The position numbers were made by a program, and so were the translations under genes. Below, in pieces: positions 61,831 through 64,000 of a stretch of 64,000 nt of DNA. Source of the DNA: Lachnospiraceae bacterium (GTDB lineage Bacteria; Bacillota; Clostridia; Lachnospirales; Lachnospiraceae); the NCBI GenBank assembly GCA_015057825.1, contig SVDN01000008.1:1-64000 (forward strand), given 5' to 3'. The notes below the pieces were generated by a model that did not search any database, was not told the DNA's origin, and saw nothing but the letters and a program-made list of their open reading frames with translations. Numbering within the stretch: the first letter of the stretch is position 1; every line of letters begins with the position of its first letter.

Positions 61831-63627
61831 TTATGCCGACTTCGGCACATATGTAATAATCAAATTGTTTGTATTCATTGTACAAATATATTCCAATTTA
61901 CTGCCTGTGCCCGTAATGAGTTTAAATCCCAAATCTTTTTCAAAAGCTTCATCTTTTTGGGATATCATGTCGGCGTAATCCGCAGCATTAAATATCATAG
62001 CATCATCACGCAAACGAATGATGTATTTTTCACCTTTTTTAACCAGGCGAATGTCAATAGTTGCTTGTTTATCGGATATTTGCTTTTCACTGAAACCATG
62101 TTCGAAAATATTTACCGCCATCTCTTCTATTGCAAGACTTATGGCTTGAACGGTTTTCTCATCTGCCAAATGATTCCTGCAAAAGTTTGCGGATTCCATG
62201 GAAAAGTTTACTATATCATCTTTATTTGTAAAGCTTCCTGAAATTTCATCTTCGGCCGGAACTCCGAAATTATTGCCCACAAAGAGGAAATCTTCGGTTT
62301 TAAGACTAATTTTTTTCTTATTAATCCATGCAAGTATCATGGTTATAATAGTAACAGTGATTTCTCCGGCTAAAAAAGCATACCATACTCCTTCTCCACC
62401 AAAGTGCGGTGTTAACAAAAAGGCAAAGGCTGTTGTGCATAAAAAGCAGTTTAATACGTTAAGTACTGTTGCAATTGCGATCTTTCCTATTGCCTGCAAA
62501 TAATTTGAAAATATGCCGTTCGGACTGTCGAAAAACAGTATCAGCGCATATACTCTAACCGCAAATCTTGTAGTTTCAAAAGACGGATCTGCGCTGTTAA
62601 TAATCAATCCGGTAATAGGGCTTGCAAAAATAAATATTATAAGAGCGATTATTCCATTACACAAAAAGCTCATTTTAAATCCATGACCTAAAAGGATTGT
62701 CAGACCTTTTTTATCTTCTTCACCGTAAAGAATGCTTGCAAGCATTAAGGTCGCAGCTCCTATTCCGATTGAAGCGGATACGGATAAGGTTGAAATGGTA
62801 TTTTGCACGGAAAATGCTGTAATATAAATACTGCCGCCAACAATCAAAAGTAAATGATTAAGAGCAATGGTTCTGAAAGGCAAAGTTATTTTTCCGATAA
62901 CACTTGGAAGTCCGGTAATCACAATATCTTTTAAAAATGTAAAATCGATTTTTAAAAAATTAAAATGATAAGAAGCGGACTTTTTAAAGAAATGTAAAAT
63001 CAAAAAAACAAGACCGATATAATAGCTTAGTGTTGTTGACATAGCAATACCAAACATTCCTGTTTTGAAAACAGATACCGTTAACAAATCAAATATAATA
63101 TTAAGTACTGTCATGACGAGAATTGCAATAACCGTTGATTTTTGGTCGCCGTCGGCTTGTGCAAAAGGCGTAAACAACAATGCTGCCATTACAGCGGGAA
63201 TACATAATGCATAACCTTTTACATAATAATATGTATCATTAAACAATTCCGCATCCGCTCCCAAAATGCTTGAGACCTGAGAAGAACAAATTAAAAGCAA
63301 AATGCTGATAACTATACTGATTATGATAATCAATAAAACAGAAAGGGAAAATGCTTTGTTTGCTTCGACTTTTCGACCGGATGCCATAAGTTTATTACAA
63401 ACCGGCTGCGTTCCTTCCGATAAAGCTCCTCCCAAAGCTGATGTAATCAAAAACAAAGGCGAACACAATCCCAGTGCCGCAACCGATTTTGCTCCCAAAA
63501 ATTGACCAACAATAATTGAATCTATCAGCATGCTTATTGTTGCTGTTGCGAATGCCAGTATCAAAACAAGCATAGAACCTTTATATAGTTTTTTGATAAT
63601 CCTTGCTTCCGCTTTTTTCTTATTCAT
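61831..63627 (-). CDS. MATE transporter fused to an RsbW-like HATPase domain
   Basis: This is a 598-residue protein. Residues about 12-440 are a full twelve-helix MATE exporter (LIDSIIVGQFLGAKSVAALG, FAQADGDQKSTV). Residues about 450-598 form a cytosolic GHKL ATPase-like domain of the anti-sigma/RsbW type. The N box is EEMAVNIFEHGF near 502-513, followed by IRLRDDAMIFN (a weak G1 box) and LGFKLITGTGSKLEY. A transporter with a built-in serine-kinase-like module is unusual. The start is ATG 63627 with GGAGGTAAAGG upstream. It lies between lspA and the rluD-type gene, which are normally adjacent, and is 21 bases from the latter. Confidence 0.85.
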   Translation of the reverse strand: MNKKKAEARIIKKLYKGSMLVLILAFATATISMLIDSIIVGQFLGAKSVAALGLCSPLFLITSALGGALSEGTQPVCNKLMASGRKVEANKAFSLSVLLIIIISIVISILLLICSSQVSSILGADAELFNDTYYYVKGYALCIPAVMAALLFTPFAQADGDQKSTVIAILVMTVLNIIFDLLTVSVFKTGMFGIAMSTTLSYYIGLVFLILHFFKKSASYHFNFLKIDFTFLKDIVITGLPSVIGKITLPFRTIALNHLLLIVGGSIYITAFSVQNTISTLSVSASIGIGAATLMLASILYGEEDKKGLTILLGHGFKMSFLCNGIIALIIFIFASPITGLIINSADPSFETTRFAVRVYALILFFDSPNGIFSNYLQAIGKIAIATVLNVLNCFLCTTAFAFLLTPHFGGEGVWYAFLAGEITVTIITMILAWINKKKISLKTEDFLFVGNNFGVPAEDEISGSFTNKDDIVNFSMESANFCRNHLADEKTVQAISLAIEEMAVNIFEHGFSEKQISDKQATIDIRLVKKGEKYIIRLRDDAMIFNAADYADMISQKDEAFEKDLGFKLITGTGSKLEYICTMNTNNLIITYVPKSA

Positions 63628-63649
63628 ACCCCTTTACCTCCAAAATGTA

Positions 63650-64000
63650 TCAATCAGAAAAGTCTTTTACTCCTTTATTTGACTTAAGCAAAAGATTAAA
63701 TTCCTTGTCCTTAAAAACAAAAATAATGCAAATAAACAAAAATACAATAGAAATACAAATAATGCAATCAGACACATTAAATATCGGAAAATCAATAAAT
63801 TGAAAACTTAAAAAGTCAATTACATAATGAAGTCTGATTCTGTCGATAAAATTTCCGAAGGCTCCACCAAGTAAGCATACAAGAATCATTTCAAACATTT
63901 GAAAATGTCTTATAAGCTTGTAATTCACCTCACTTGAAGCAAATTCGAGCTTTTGCGCTTTATTGGCTCTGTAAATGAAAAATACAATAACTGCCGCAAA
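63650..64000 (-). CDS. lspA: lipoprotein signal peptidase (3' part, cut by window edge)
   Basis: This is a partial gene: the frame is open to base 64000, giving about 116 C-terminal residues. LGGAFGNFIDRIRLHYVIDFL contains the first catalytic Asp region of LspA, split here by the loop, and FPIFNVSDCIICIS contains the second Asp. Three hydrophobic segments are seen. LspA cleaves the signal peptides of lipoproteins such as those predicted at 39884 and 41836. A short charged tail ends at 63650, 22 bases before the MATE-HATPase start. Confidence 0.88.
   Translation of the reverse strand, partial: FAAVIVFFIYRANKAQKLEFASSEVNYKLIRHFQMFEMILVCLLGGAFGNFIDRIRLHYVIDFLSFQFIDFPIFNVSDCIICISIVFLFICIIFVFKDKEFNLLLKSNKGVKDFSD

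Overview
The window looks like chromosomal DNA from a low-GC, anaerobic Gram-positive of the class Clostridia, most likely a Lachnospiraceae-type organism. The reasons are strongly AT-rich intergenic DNA, AGGAGG-type ribosome binding sites, and the gene neighbourhoods: an rng-type RNase, rplU, prp, rpmA, obgE, yhbY, nadD, yqeK and rsfS in that order, a divergent lexA/yneA pair, a large 2-hydroxyacyl-CoA dehydratase activator fusion, and several hybrid histidine kinases. Genus is not assigned. Nearly all of the window is ordinary chromosome. I see no prophage, no CRISPR array and no intact transposase.

Layout. Bases 1-440 hold no gene but are packed with hairpins, including a roughly 300-base imperfect foldback. 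441-5241 (minus strand) carries the activator fusion and a YvyF-like zinc-ribbon protein. 5.4-22.4 kb (plus strand) carries three paralogous hybrid histidine kinases interspersed with an M18 aminopeptidase, a rhomboid-like membrane protein, an RluF-type pseudouridine synthase, ligA, metA, a Cys-rich membrane protein, rny, an aspartate-type aminotransferase and proC. 22.9-33.4 kb carries xerD, a tRNA-Leu on the minus strand, polA, coaE, an FtsA-like protein, a YgiQ-type radical SAM protein, an RluA-family synthase and recU. 33.4-38.5 kb is a his operon (hisZ-G-D-B-IE) whose last gene has an extra degenerate HisA/HisF-like domain. 38.6-41.7 kb is a TPP-riboswitch-controlled thiamine or thiamine-precursor uptake operon, followed by a lipoprotein of the class I amidotransferase (C26) family. 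42.9-51.8 kb is the radical SAM (TIGR03960/TIGR03936), RNase G, L21, Prp, L27, Obg, YhbY, NadD, YqeK, RsfS run, devoted to ribosome assembly, tRNA/rRNA maturation and NAD synthesis. 51.9-54.6 kb has a MATE exporter and the SOS module lexA/yneA. 54.7-57.9 kb has tRNA-Pro, a TetR regulator and a divergent enoate-reductase-type flavoenzyme. 58-64 kb (minus strand) has a patatin phospholipase, an XerS-like recombinase overlapping a TtcA-like tRNA thiolase, an RluD-type synthase, a MATE transporter fused to an RsbW-like ATPase domain, and the 3' part of lspA cut by the window edge.

Regulation readable in the sequence: a transcription-terminating TPP riboswitch; an L21 leader; seven LexA-box-like sites, four of them strong, between lexA and yneA; a 16-base perfect palindrome between the TetR gene and the flavoenzyme; well-spaced sigma-A promoters in front of several operons; and strong intrinsic terminators, two of them shared between convergent genes. 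The least explained parts are the foldback at 94-400, a compact four-way-junction element between obgE and yhbY (49428-49589), a three-way-junction leader before the aminotransferase (20321-20397), the MATE-HATPase fusion, and the HisA/F-like-HisIE fusion.
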